Shown here: piece after piece, positions 41,568 through 49,573 of the stretch
How the letters are laid out: the number at the start of each line of letters is the position of its first letter
Position numbering within the stretch: the first letter of the stretch is position 1
Source: Gordonia bronchialis DSM 43247
GTDB taxonomy: Bacteria > Actinomycetota > Actinomycetes > Mycobacteriales > Mycobacteriaceae
Reading direction: 5' to 3'
Length of the DNA stretch: 64,000 nt
Assembly (NCBI RefSeq): GCF_000024785.1
Contig: NC_013442.1
Coordinates: forward strand, 1-64,000
Notes under the pieces: generated by a model
What the model was told of the DNA's origin: nothing
The model's database searches: none
The model's input: the letters and a program-made list of their open reading frames with translations, nothing else
Program-made: the position numbers and the translations under genes

Positions 41568-42239
41568 TTAGCGGCCGAACAGTGCGCGTTCGATCACATC
41601 CGGGGTGGTGTTGAAGTCGTGGGCCCAGTCCGCGGCCAGATCAAGGTAGCGGCCGTACATGTCAGCAGGGCCGTCGATCTCCCACGCGTCTGTGGTCATT
41701 CGACGCAGACTGTCGACCACCCTGCTGTCATAGATCAGCGGGCGGCCCATCAACGCATTCGCGTCGTACCCGCCGAAGTAGAGAAACTTGGTGAAGAAAC
41801 CCGCCGCCAGTCCGGTGATCTTCAGCCGGTTGCGGCCACTCAAGGCTCTGTAGGCGCTGACCGGCCCCTCGGACCGCACCACAGCCAGCGCCTTGGCGAG
41901 CTTGTCTGCGGCGTCGGGCTGGCTGAGGGGCCGCAGCGCCCGCACCATCGTCAGGCCCGGACTCGTACCCCACACCACACACGCCACGTGCAGTTGCGCC
42001 GCTGCGGTCGGCGACCCGTCGTGCACCGCTCGGGTTGCGACCTCAAAGACGTCGCGGCGTGAAACCAGTCGATAGCGACCACTGCCCGCCGGCACACTGT
42101 CGAGCTCGTCAGGCCACATCGCAGCATCCGGCAAGCGTGCGCGCACCGCAGCCGGATCGAACCGGATTGATTGGCCCAGCACCCATTCGCGATCGGGAAC
42201 CAAACCGTCGGGAAACAAGGCAGTCAACGCGATCGACAT
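41568..42239 (-). CDS. OGG-fold (HhH glycosylase-like) protein
   Basis: A 223-residue protein. LSGRNRLKITGLAAGFFTKF then LYFGGY is the helix-hairpin-helix with a Lys, as in the 8-oxoguanine glycosylase OGG fold; IYDSRVVDSLRRMT and the final ALFGR helix follow the family pattern. These stand-alone proteins are common on plasmids and near restriction genes; substrate and activity are not established. The ATG at 42239 is very close to its AAGGA, so TTG 42227 is an alternative start. Confidence 0.65.
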   Translation of the reverse strand: MSIALTALFPDGLVPDREWVLGQSIRFDPAAVRARLPDAAMWPDELDSVPAGSGRYRLVSRRDVFEVATRAVHDGSPTAAAQLHVACVVWGTSPGLTMVRALRPLSQPDAADKLAKALAVVRSEGPVSAYRALSGRNRLKITGLAAGFFTKFLYFGGYDANALMGRPLIYDSRVVDSLRRMTTDAWEIDGPADMYGRYLDLAADWAHDFNTTPDVIERALFGR

Positions 42240-42510
42240 TCCTTCACGCTACCGGCGCGCAATCGGCACATCGCACCCCGTGCCGCCAACTACTGCTGTC
42301 GCGACACCGAGCCCGCCCGGACCGGCGACGCTCCCCCACAATCATTTCGACTGCCTGGTCCGGCCTGCTCACACTGTCTGGTCGTGAGTCGTCGACGAGT
42401 ACGGGCCGAGGTGTATGCCGGCCGCGCTGTCACCTGATCGGAATGGTCATGCCGATGCCGCCGCGGACATCCGTATAGGTCGAGGTAAGCCGTGGCTGGG
42501 CTCTGGGTCA
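42240..42510. other. Spacer between the OGG-fold gene and the membrane-anchored gene
   Basis: I see no supported gene here. The open frames on either strand lack starts, domains and coding bias. Confidence 0.5.
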
Positions 42511-43032
42511 CTAGGGGACGGCGGAGATGTATAGCCAGGTGCTGCGGTCTCCGGCCTTCGGGTCGAACCATACGGTGAGGTCGCCGCCGCGCTCCCCCGT
42601 TGGCACCGTGGCGTCATAGCCGACTGTGGGCGGCCTGGTGCATGTCATCAGACTCGGCGAGGGTGGCGGACCGTGGCGTGACGTTGGGCGTAGCGCGGCT
42701 ATGGTCGCCGGATCGGTGGTCGCGCACTGAAGCCGTGATTGCCGAATAACTCTGTCGCGCAACACCTCGTTGTCCGCTTTCGCCACTAGATAGGCCATCG
42801 GCGAGCCCTGAAACTGCGAGGTCACTTGCCCGTAGTCGACGGCGCTGCCGTTCAGACGAACACCCATGGCTTCGGCAATCCGTCCAGCATCGTCGGTGTC
42901 TTCTGTGACCCATACGCTGGACATGCTGTCGTCGAACGAGCGAAGAAGGAACCGGCCAGCGATGCCGACGAGCACGACCGCGGCGATGACGATGAAAACC
43001 GCAGCAAGCACCCACAACATCTTGGTACGCAC
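42511..43032 (-). CDS. Membrane-anchored hypothetical protein
   Basis: A 173-residue protein with an N-terminal transmembrane anchor (LWVLAAVFIVIAAVVLVGIA) and an exported domain of 145 residues with two Cys. The end TVWFDPKAGDRSTWLYISAV suggests a beta-rich fold. No family recognised. It lies downstream of the exported-protein cluster on the same strand and may belong to it. Confidence 0.6.
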   Translation of the reverse strand: MRTKMLWVLAAVFIVIAAVVLVGIAGRFLLRSFDDSMSSVWVTEDTDDAGRIAEAMGVRLNGSAVDYGQVTSQFQGSPMAYLVAKADNEVLRDRVIRQSRLQCATTDPATIAALRPTSRHGPPPSPSLMTCTRPPTVGYDATVPTGERGGDLTVWFDPKAGDRSTWLYISAVP

Positions 43033-43210
43033 TCATCAAGTGTGGCATAAGCCCTGGTCGCCCCAACCTCCGTTGCGGACCCGCGCCGCGGACTCAACAA
43101 CGAGCGAGCGCTCCCACTGGCCGGAGCCCGGCCAGGTAGAGGCGGCGGCGAATGACTGACCGCGATACGCCGAGCTCGTCGGCGGTGGCCTGCTCGGAGC
43201 CGAAAGTGGA

Positions 43211-43489
43211 TCAGGTGAGGAGTGCTCTCAGCGCCCAGTTGTCTCTGGCTCCGTCACAGTGGAGCGGTCTGCCGTTGACCGCTCCCCCGAGATATGTGCG
43301 TGCAGTCTCGCACTGCTGCAGCGTTGGGAAGGTTCCGCACTTGATGAACATCCCGGTGATAGTGCACTGCTGGCGTGTGACTTCCGCGGCGTGTGCGGAT
43401 GATGAGGTGGCTGCGACCACCGTTGTCCCTAAGGTGGCGGCGATGCCCACAGCCAGGATGATGCGACCAAACAAGCGAGTGGAGAACAT
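43211..43489 (-). CDS. Small exported Cys-containing protein
   Basis: A 92-residue protein from ATG 43489 (AAGGA ten bases upstream). A signal peptide (IILAVGIAATLGTTVVAATS then SSAHA-AE) leaves a mature protein of about 60 residues with four Cys (RQQCTITGMFIKCGTFPTLQ, QCETARTYL, LHCDGARDN). The spacing resembles the other small exported protein at 45284 in placing a single Cys after an F-x-S/T turn. Possibly a secreted effector, inhibitor or surface protein. Confidence 0.65.
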   Translation of the reverse strand: MFSTRLFGRIILAVGIAATLGTTVVAATSSSAHAAEVTRQQCTITGMFIKCGTFPTLQQCETARTYLGGAVNGRPLHCDGARDNWALRALLT

Positions 43490-43644
43490 GATTCGAGCTT
43501 CCTTCGAGAATGGTTTGTGGGTGCGGCCAGGCACATCGCGTGACGTCTGGCGAGCTGTGGTGCTGTAGTGCTGTCATGCTGTACTGCCGCTCATGCACCG
43601 GCAGCATCGCCCCGAGCGCGGGCGCTGTGCTGCAAAGGCTTTCG

Positions 43645-44016
43645 TCACCAGTGCCGAAACAGGTTCTCGGCGGTGCGTACATGCGCCGCAGCTCCGCTCG
43701 AGAGCGTGGATCTGCGTCGCCGGGTGATGATCGCTGCTGCGATCTGGTCCGCCGCGATGACGTCGGAGAGCGCATCCGGGTCACACCACTTGCTGGGATC
43801 GCAGTGGTGGAGGAATCGGCCGGCTGCCTGGAGGTCGCGTGCGGTGGAGGCCTCGTCGACTTCCCTTGCCGCAGCGAGCAGGGCGGCGGTTACGGACCTA
43901 AGCACCTGGGTGGGGCTGCCGTTGCTGACTCTGCGTCTTCCTGCCCTACCGTCGTGGCCAAGCGCTCGGGTCGCGGCCGGGTCCGTCGAGGTGTGCTGAG
44001 TGTTGGTCAGTGACAT
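43645..44016 (-). CDS. Hypothetical protein between two exported-protein genes
   Basis: A 123-residue, mainly helical protein (VLRSVTAALLAAAREVDEAS; AADQIAAAIITRRRRSTLSS) with two Cys in HHCDPSKWCDPDAL. No signal peptide is apparent. It follows the serine protease gene by 23 bp on the same strand and should share its transcript. Not recognised. Confidence 0.55.
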   Translation of the reverse strand: MSLTNTQHTSTDPAATRALGHDGRAGRRRVSNGSPTQVLRSVTAALLAAAREVDEASTARDLQAAGRFLHHCDPSKWCDPDALSDVIAADQIAAAIITRRRRSTLSSGAAAHVRTAENLFRHW

Positions 44017-44039
44017 GTCTGTGTTCCACCTGCTGCTGG

Positions 44040-44756
44040 TCAGAGGTTGGCGCGGAAGCCGACGGTGCTGCGCAGATCGGCAACGATTGCGTCAGCGCGC
44101 ACGAAAAGTGCTGCCACGGTGCGTGATATGCCGGTCATCGATCCGACGAATTGTTGGAAGGCTCGGCGCTGGTCGGCTGGCATTCGGGCGCTATCGGCTC
44201 GGCTGGTGATTGCGATGATGCGTCCTTTGGCATCACGCAACGGAGATCCTGAATCGCCCCAGACCACTTTGACTCTGGCGATGATGGCAGTCGGTGTGAC
44301 TGCCAGGACCGGACCGCAGGTTGTCCCTGACATCCGCCCGGTCTTGCAGACAGTGCTGCCAACCGCTGGTGGGCCCGCCAGTGGGTCGCTGCGCACTGCC
44401 CGCCCCGGCCGGAGGCGAACCACAGAGTAGTCGAGATTGCCGGCCAGCACAGTCGACGGGACCAGCCAACCGTCGGGCAAATGGCTATCGCCGAGATATG
44501 CAGGGATACTGCGCCTTTCGGGTCCGCAGTGGCGCGCGGTCACTACGAGCTGCATACCAGAGCGGTCTCTTCCGCCGAAGCCGGCAGAACAACCAAACTC
44601 GAGGCCGCCAGGGAGTTCTGACAGTCGGATCATGGTTGTCCCGGGAGGGTCAAGTGCTGGGGCGGCTGTAGCTGGAGCGTTCGCGTGTCCAGTGGCGACG
44701 GTGGCGGCTAGGAGGGCGGGTGCGAGGATGAGGAGACCTCGGTTGCGTGGATTCAC
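44040..44756 (-). CDS. Exported trypsin-like (S1) serine protease
   Basis: A 238-residue protein from GTG 44756, with AAGGA seven bases upstream. A signal segment (LLILAPALLAATVATGHANA) precedes the protease: His76 in VVTARHCGP (Arg replaces the usual Gly of TAGHC), Asp109 in GNLDYSVVRL, and Ser169 in VVWGDSGSPL, plus paired Cys around the active site. The triad is complete, so it is probably active. It is the first gene after the leftward promoter with the shared 19-nt element, and neighbours small exported proteins it could process. Confidence 0.85.
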   Translation of the reverse strand: MNPRNRGLLILAPALLAATVATGHANAPATAAPALDPPGTTMIRLSELPGGLEFGCSAGFGGRDRSGMQLVVTARHCGPERRSIPAYLGDSHLPDGWLVPSTVLAGNLDYSVVRLRPGRAVRSDPLAGPPAVGSTVCKTGRMSGTTCGPVLAVTPTAIIARVKVVWGDSGSPLRDAKGRIIAITSRADSARMPADQRRAFQQFVGSMTGISRTVAALFVRADAIVADLRSTVGFRANL

Positions 44757-44970
44757 GACGAGTCCTTCGATCGGGGATGGTGCCAACACGACCGCCGACA
44801 CCGCCCTGATCAGGGCACGCCCCTAGCGCAAACCACGAAATCGTCTGCCTTCGAAGCATATTCATCTCGCTCTCGCAATCGGCCGCGCAGCTCGCCGCAA
44901 CGAACCAGGCGGCGACTCTGCACCCGTTAAACGAGCACGGCAAAAGCCGCACCCACCCGAGCGCGTTGAA

Positions 44971-45005
44971 AGATGACAGGCGCCAACCAGTCGATTCAAA
45001 GTATA
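44971..45005 (-). promoter_or_regulatory. Promoter P2 with the 19-nt start-site element (leftward)
   Basis: TATACT (45005-45000), a 7-nt gap, then GACTGGTTGGCGCCTGTCA (44992-44974) on the minus strand. The transcript would begin near the G of the element and run to the serine protease gene. Including flanks, 24 bp (44971-44994) is a perfect inverted copy of 45052-45075. Confidence 0.65.
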
Positions 45006-45040
45006 ACGCCACGAGCGTCGTCTCAGGGGGATTTACGGGT

Positions 45041-45075
45041 TACACTGACGCTCGACTGGTTGGCGCCTGTCATCT
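45041..45075 (+). promoter_or_regulatory. Promoter P1 with the 19-nt start-site element (rightward)
   Basis: TACACT (45041-45046), a 7-nt gap, then GACTGGTTGGCGCCTGTCA (45054-45072). It is divergent from P2 and would drive the small exported protein at 45284. The -35 region does not match the consensus, so an activator or alternative sigma factor may be needed. Confidence 0.6.
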
Positions 45076-45283
45076 GTTTTTGGAATCCTCGGATGAGGGT
45101 TCTTTGGTCACATCTCCGGTGGGGGTGTGGGCAACAAAAAGGAAGGTGGTGTTTGCCGATGCGGTTAACGCACCACCTGACTCCTCGGCAGTGAGGGTAG
45201 ATGTTCTGGGCGTCTGATCGCCTGTTCGCCGGTCAACTCGATGTCAACCACAGGCACCCCCTGAAGGAAGAAGGAGTCCTCGA
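45076..45283 (+). other. Long leader of the 45284 gene
   Basis: About 210 nt between P1 and the coding start. It contains AGGTGGTG (about 45147-45154), complementary to CACCACCT (about 45171-45178), and a possible 11-codon ORF at 45159-45194 preceded by GGAAGG. These could be leader-control elements, but the evidence is weak. Confidence 0.4.
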
Positions 45284-45544
45284 ATGACACTCACCCGTAG
45301 CCGCGCCGCACGCGCTGTTCTCTCCGCCACGGCCGCACTCGCCGTGGCCGCTGGCGGGGCGGCCCTCAGTGCCGGAGATGCCCAGGCCGGACCGTACACC
45401 AAGGTATTCGGGCCCTACGGCTCGCAGGCTGCCTGTCACGCGGCGAAGGCGAACAACCACGCCTACATCGCCAAGTCCGGCTGCTTCACCGCGCGCAGCC
45501 CGTTCGGGTCCTCGGGCTGGTACTACACCGGCGAACACATCTGA
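45284..45544 (+). CDS. Small exported protein
   Basis: An 86-residue protein with a typical signal peptide (RAARAVLSATAALAVAAGGA…AQA) and a mature chain of about 51 residues, GPYTKVFGPYGSQAACHAAK…AYIAKSGCFTARSPFGSSGW…, with two Cys that could form one disulfide. GAAGGA and AAGGAG lie before ATG 45284. A strong terminator follows, so it is expressed alone from P1. Secreted peptides next to a secreted protease suggest a cell-surface or antagonism role (inference). Confidence 0.75.
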   Translation: MTLTRSRAARAVLSATAALAVAAGGAALSAGDAQAGPYTKVFGPYGSQAACHAAKANNHAYIAKSGCFTARSPFGSSGWYYTGEHI

Positions 45545-45566
45545 GAGGCTCGGCCCCGAGAGAATG

Positions 45567-45602
45567 AAATGTCCCGAGCCGTTGGGCTCGGGACATTTTT
45601 CG
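45567..45602 (+). terminator. Intrinsic terminator with T-run
   Basis: AAATGTCCCGAGCC (45567-45580) pairs perfectly with GGCTCGGGACATTT (45585-45598) around GTTG, followed by TT. It is a textbook terminator after the 45284 gene. The possible -35 (TTGGGC) of the next promoter lies inside it. Confidence 0.9.
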
Positions 45603-45605
45603 CTC

Positions 45606-45637
45606 TATACTCATTGGTGACTGGTTGGCGCCTGTCA
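45606..45637 (+). promoter_or_regulatory. Promoter P3 with the 19-nt start-site element
   Basis: TTGGGC (45582-45587), 18-bp spacer, TATACT (45606-45611), a 7-nt gap, then GACTGGTTGGCGCCTGTCA (45619-45637). The element-to-box distance is identical to P1 and P2. It drives the 45810 gene. Confidence 0.7.
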
Positions 45638-45680
45638 CTTCATTTTCACCGTGCCCAGACGGGTGCGGATTTGGTTGTAT

Positions 45681-45703
45681 CCATTGTTCGGTACGAACAA
45701 TGG
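45681..45703. repeat. 10-bp-arm palindrome in the leader of 45810
   Basis: CCATTGTTCG (45681-45690) and CGAACAATGG (45694-45703) flank GTA. As DNA it is a candidate operator; as RNA it is a stable hairpin 107 bases before the start codon. Confidence 0.65.
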
Positions 45704-45809
45704 GCGCGAGCACAGATCGCCGCGACGCAATCGTCATTTGTCGGTGCGGTTTGCGCTACTTCCCTTGCCTTCCGGTCATGTTCTGCACCCGTCGGCAAAG
45801 GATTACCAC

Positions 45810-46166
45810 ATGGCTCTCCACCGATCCACACAGCGACCCCCGCATGATCGACACCCGCATGATCGTCGTCGCCGCCAGGCTCCGTCCTTACGTCACCTCG
45901 ACGTTCTGGCGGCCCGCGTCCAGGCCGATCCCCGGTCGGTCATCGCGGGAGTGCCGGCACGACAACTCCTCGACCACGCCCGCGAGTACGAGACCGTTGT
46001 CCAGCGTCACGCCCTCGCGCCGTCGTGTTGCATCGTCGCCGCCATCTATCGTTCACGCGCACTGGCTGGCCTGCCCGCACCCTCCATGTTCGACGTCGGG
46101 CAGATCCTAGAGGATCTGCTGCCCCCCTCGACCCCGGCGGAGTGTGTTGCACCTCCCATTCTCTGA
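45810..46166 (+). CDS. Hypothetical protein driven by P3
   Basis: A 118-residue protein from ATG 45810 with AAAGGA seven bases upstream. The first 30 residues are very basic (RRRRQAPSLRHL) and the rest helical (VLAARVQADPRSVIAGVPAR; QLLDHAREYETVVQRHALAP). No signal peptide. Not recognised. It shares the P3 element with the exported-protein genes, so it may be part of the same response, for example a regulator. Confidence 0.55.
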   Translation: MALHRSTQRPPHDRHPHDRRRRQAPSLRHLDVLAARVQADPRSVIAGVPARQLLDHAREYETVVQRHALAPSCCIVAAIYRSRALAGLPAPSMFDVGQILEDLLPPSTPAECVAPPIL

Positions 46167-46240
46167 CTTCCGTCGCCCGCGACAAGGGCCGCGAAACGCT
46201 TATCCGCCCTACGGGTTTCAGGCCTCCGGCCCGGATGACT

Positions 46241-46274
46241 TTTTCGCTGTGAACACCTTTTCGCTGTGAACACC
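46241..46274 (+). repeat. Perfect 17-bp tandem repeat
   Basis: TTTTCGCTGTGAACACC occurs twice in tandem at 46241-46257 and 46258-46274, 77 bp before the DnaB-N-like gene. It may be a binding site or a slippage product. Confidence 0.7.
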
Positions 46275-46350
46275 CTTGTCCGGGGCGCCGCTCAGCTCAG
46301 AGATGTCCGGGAGCAACACGCACCGGCACCATCAACACCCGGAGGCACAC

Positions 46351-47064
46351 ATGAGCACCGCTGGCCATCCACGACCCAGGCTATCGACGAGCACGCAGGC
46401 AGTGGCTGCCTCGCCGATTGACGTCGCGGCGTCACAGCCCGACTTTGCCACGAGCAACCTCGATGACCACACACTGTATGGTTCATTGCCGTTGGACGAT
46501 CCCGGTCTCGAGGTCGATGCCACCGAACGTCTCGAGGTGCGGTTCCTCGCCTCCCTGATCTGGGCGCCCACTCCCCTTGCGGCGCAGGTGATCGCCGCCC
46601 TCATCGGGACACCTCAGCAGCGCGACCAGGACGGCACCCACGCCGAGCCGCCTGTCGCACACCTGCCCGCGACCGCACCGCTGCTATGGCAACCCGTGTG
46701 CCAACTGTTGTTCGACACGATCGTCGAACTCGTCGACGAAGGATCACCCCTGTGTCCCGAGCTGGTCGACGCCCGCCTGGCCTCACGCGGCCAACGCCGT
46801 CGAGCACTCAACGTACTGCTGGACACCGTTTCTCCGCGTGAACACTCCGCGCTGCCCGGCAGCCGAGACCTGCCCTACTTGGCCGCCGCCCTCGTCGATG
46901 GATGGTATCGCCGAGGATTCCGCACACTGGCGGTGCGGGCTGCCCAGATCGCCGATACCGCCGAGGTCGACACACTCGCCGGTCATCTCGCCGACCTGAC
47001 CTCTCATCAGCAGCGCGCCGAACGACGCCGATTGAGCATCCGTGACGCCCTCGCCCGTCTGTGA
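46351..47064 (+). CDS. DnaB N-terminal-domain-like protein
   Basis: A 237-residue protein from ATG 46351 with GGAGG six bases upstream. The region LEVRFLASLIWAPTPLAAQV…LLWQPVCQLLFDTIVELVDE…CPELVDARLASRGQ…YLAAALVDGWYRRGFRTLAV matches the helical N-terminal domain of DnaB replicative helicases, but no helicase core follows. Stand-alone DnaB-N-like proteins occur on actinobacterial plasmids and phages and may recruit or inhibit the host primase or helicase. Confidence 0.65.
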   Translation: MSTAGHPRPRLSTSTQAVAASPIDVAASQPDFATSNLDDHTLYGSLPLDDPGLEVDATERLEVRFLASLIWAPTPLAAQVIAALIGTPQQRDQDGTHAEPPVAHLPATAPLLWQPVCQLLFDTIVELVDEGSPLCPELVDARLASRGQRRRALNVLLDTVSPREHSALPGSRDLPYLAAALVDGWYRRGFRTLAVRAAQIADTAEVDTLAGHLADLTSHQQRAERRRLSIRDALARL

Positions 47065-47110
47065 AGTTTCACCCGACTCCGTGGACACCGCACACTGCTA
47101 TTATTGCTGC

Positions 47111-47785
47111 ATGAGGACTGGCGATGGTGGATGGTCCGCGGTCCGTGAGCTGGCGGATCGTCAGTTCGGCCTGTTCACCACCGCTCAGGCCCGCGAACGG
47201 GGTGTAGCAGCCTATGAGCTGGCCCGGATGGCCCACCGCGATCTCATCATGCGCGTGCACCACGGCGTCTACGAAGTGCCGGAATCGGACGCCTGGATGA
47301 CCTTCGGCGATTGGGCCGCCCAATGGCTGGCCTTGCACCCTGCGGCCGACATCGAGTCCCGCCGAGCTGACCCGGACTGCGTCATCAGCCATGCGGCCGC
47401 CGCGCAGATGTTGCGCCTGGGCACGATCACAGCCTCCGGCCTCGAGCTGAGTGGACCGCACCGGATCAACGTCCGAGACCACACAGTCCGGACCTGGCGC
47501 CGGCCGATCGGTGAGCGCGGCCGCGACTGGGACCTGGTCGACGGACTGCCCGTAACGACACCCCGACGCACGATCACCGATCTGCTGATGTCCTACGGCG
47601 ATGGCGGCCACCTCGGTACAGCGCTGCACACATGCCTGACCGAAGAACTGCTCGACGTCGCCGAACTCACCGCGCTGTGTGAACGCGCGGCTCCGCGCTG
47701 GGATCACACCAGCGGCGAGGACCTGGTGTCGTCACTGCTGCAGCAGGCGCAAATGCCGACCACCGCCGGCGCGACCGCTCGCTGA
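47111..47785 (+). CDS. AbiEi-family antitoxin
   Basis: A 224-residue protein. The N-terminal winged helix (LADRQFGLFTTAQARERGVA then YELARMAHRDLIMRVHHGVY) and the following domain match AbiEi (COG5340) antitoxins of type IV systems. The -10 box TATTAT (47099-47104) ends six bases before ATG 47111, so the message is probably leaderless and the start secure. The toxin gene overlaps by one base (TGATG). Known AbiEi proteins bind inverted repeats in their promoter and counteract the toxin without direct contact. Confidence 0.85.
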   Translation: MRTGDGGWSAVRELADRQFGLFTTAQARERGVAAYELARMAHRDLIMRVHHGVYEVPESDAWMTFGDWAAQWLALHPAADIESRRADPDCVISHAAAAQMLRLGTITASGLELSGPHRINVRDHTVRTWRRPIGERGRDWDLVDGLPVTTPRRTITDLLMSYGDGGHLGTALHTCLTEELLDVAELTALCERAAPRWDHTSGEDLVSSLLQQAQMPTTAGATAR

Positions 47786-48816
47786 TGGCCTATGCGTCGG
47801 AGGATGCGTTTCGCGCCGGGTTGAAAGCTCGACTGGTGCGCGAAGCCCGCGACAGCAGATTCAGCCGTGACGAACTGGCACGCGCCTTCACCCTGCACCT
47901 GTTCACCGCCCGACTGTTCCGGTCGTCTGATGCCAAGCACTGGATACTCACCGGCGGTACCGCACTACAGTTCCGGGCACCCCAGCAAGCTCGCCCGACC
48001 GCTGACGCGGACCTCGCCACCCGCCTCGACGCCGAACACATGCAGGAGTCATTGCAGCGTGCCGCCCGACCCGGCCCCGGAGACTTCGGGCACTTCGACA
48101 TCCGCATCTCCCCCACCGACAACCCTGGACTGTTCGCTGGACACATCCGATACATCGTTGCCGGACAACGCTTCTCAGACGCTTCCCTCGACCTCGCCAC
48201 GCACCGCGAGATGCTGTTCGCAGCCGAGGAAACCGTCCCTGAGCCAGCCTTGCGGGTCGACGAACTCGATCCCATGCCCGTGATCAGGATGCAGGCCGTG
48301 GCCGAAGCCATCGCCGATAAGGTTGCAGCTCTCTACGAGCTCCACGGACCCCAAGGGCAAACTCCCTCGACCCGCGTACACGATCTCGTCGACCTGGCGA
48401 TCCTTACCGGCACCCAACGTGTCGATGCCGCGCAGTTGCACACGGCACTGCGTTATCAGGAACAACGCCGCGCCATCACGATCCCCGTCCCGCTGGTGCT
48501 CCCCAGTCCGAGCTGGCAACGGGACTATCCGGACCGCGCTGCCCACAGCGGAGTGCCGCGCGAGCTCGGTACCGCCGAGCGCGCACTGGCCTACACCAAC
48601 ACCCTCATCGAGCCGGTCTTGTCCGGACGAGTGACATCGGGACAATGGGACCCCGGCACAGGGGCATGGGCGCCGCCGACCCGATCGATCGCCGATCTGC
48701 TCGCTGACACCCGTAGCCCGCAACGGGCTCACACACCCACGCCACCGGCCACCACAAGCCCTACACCCCAACCATATTCAACCGACCGGGCGCGCGACAC
48801 TGAGCGTGGATTGTGA
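47785..48816 (+). CDS. AbiEii-family nucleotidyltransferase toxin
   Basis: A 343-residue protein. HWILTGGTALQFR and TADADLATRL give the nucleotidyltransferase signature (GG…L then DxDL), and AIADKVAALYELHG with RVHDLVDLAIL carries the later Lys and Asp residues. These are the four motifs of AbiEii/MenT-type toxins, which add nucleotides to tRNA or inhibit translation in characterised members. It follows the AbiEi gene in a TGATG overlap. The C-terminal 30 residues are Pro/Thr-rich and extra. Confidence 0.85.
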   Translation: MAYASEDAFRAGLKARLVREARDSRFSRDELARAFTLHLFTARLFRSSDAKHWILTGGTALQFRAPQQARPTADADLATRLDAEHMQESLQRAARPGPGDFGHFDIRISPTDNPGLFAGHIRYIVAGQRFSDASLDLATHREMLFAAEETVPEPALRVDELDPMPVIRMQAVAEAIADKVAALYELHGPQGQTPSTRVHDLVDLAILTGTQRVDAAQLHTALRYQEQRRAITIPVPLVLPSPSWQRDYPDRAAHSGVPRELGTAERALAYTNTLIEPVLSGRVTSGQWDPGTGAWAPPTRSIADLLADTRSPQRAHTPTPPATTSPTPQPYSTDRARDTERGL

Positions 48817-48883
48817 ACCGAGGGTCGGGATCTCCGACACGACACCTGCCCGACTTCGTTGCCCGTGCTGATCCAGGCCCAGA

Positions 48884-49114
48884 TCAGCAGTCGGCCAACA
48901 GAGCAGCCGCAGTGGTGTCCAGCGCAGTGGCCAGCCGTATCAGAGTGACCACAGTGGCCTTGCGGGTACCGTCCTCGATCCCGCGCAGGAAGACGCGATC
49001 GAGGCCGGCCTCGGTTGCCAGGCCTCGTTGGCTCAGTCCGAGTTCGTCGCGGCGTGCGGTGATCGCTCGGCCCAGGGCGAGCAAGATGGCGGTCTCGTCG
49101 ACCTCGACGGGCAT
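48884..49114 (-). CDS. Small XRE-family HTH protein
   Basis: A 76-residue single HTH domain (RRDELGLSQRGLATEAGLDR then VFLRGIEDGTRKATVVTLIR) from ATG 49114, with GGAGAAGG upstream. The longer frame upstream is not protein-like. It converges with the AbiE operon and could regulate the neighbouring small genes or itself. Confidence 0.75.
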   Translation of the reverse strand: MPVEVDETAILLALGRAITARRDELGLSQRGLATEAGLDRVFLRGIEDGTRKATVVTLIRLATALDTTAAALLADC

Positions 49115-49232
49115 AGCGCCTTCTCCTCTCGACCACGACGGTGCGATGCCGTCCGGGACACAGGCTACCCGGGGCTCCGTCCAGCGCTCGGCACGTGGCG
49201 GTAACGCGCCCAGCACGCCCGGGCCACTCGTG

Positions 49233-49478
49233 CTACTCCGCCAGGAACTCACCATGTCTGCTGGCCGGGTCGAACTCTTCGAGGTTGCCGTAGTCACCGT
49301 CGGGCAACTCACGGACCGTCACATCGGTGCGCTCAAGTCCAAGGAACCCGTCGGTGTCGAGTTCGCCCAGCCGGTTCTCCCAGGCGTAGTCCTCACTGCT
49401 GGCATCGAAGCAATCGGGAACCTGCACTCGTACCCGGTGCTGAGACACCTCGGTCCAACTGATCTCGATACTCCTCAT
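49233..49478 (-). CDS. Small acidic hypothetical protein
   Basis: An 81-residue protein from ATG 49478 with GGGAGAG upstream. The sequence (MRSIEISWTEVSQHRVRVQV; DYGNLEEFDPASRHGEFLAE) starts with two strands and ends with a very acidic helix. Not recognised. It may be linked to the gene at 50103 on the same strand. Confidence 0.55.
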   Translation of the reverse strand: MRSIEISWTEVSQHRVRVQVPDCFDASSEDYAWENRLGELDTDGFLGLERTDVTVRELPDGDYGNLEEFDPASRHGEFLAE

Positions 49479-49573
49479 CGTCCCAATCTCTCCCTTCCTT
49501 CGTGGACAGGCCTCCGGCGTATATGGAAACCGGTGCAGGGTCCGGGCGGCAGCGCCGGACCGGACCATCGAAT

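Noticed and set aside
43510..44013. 167-codon plus-strand frame opposite the 43645 gene
   Set aside because: The minus-strand gene has a better start and fits an operon with the protease; the plus frame is its antisense shadow.
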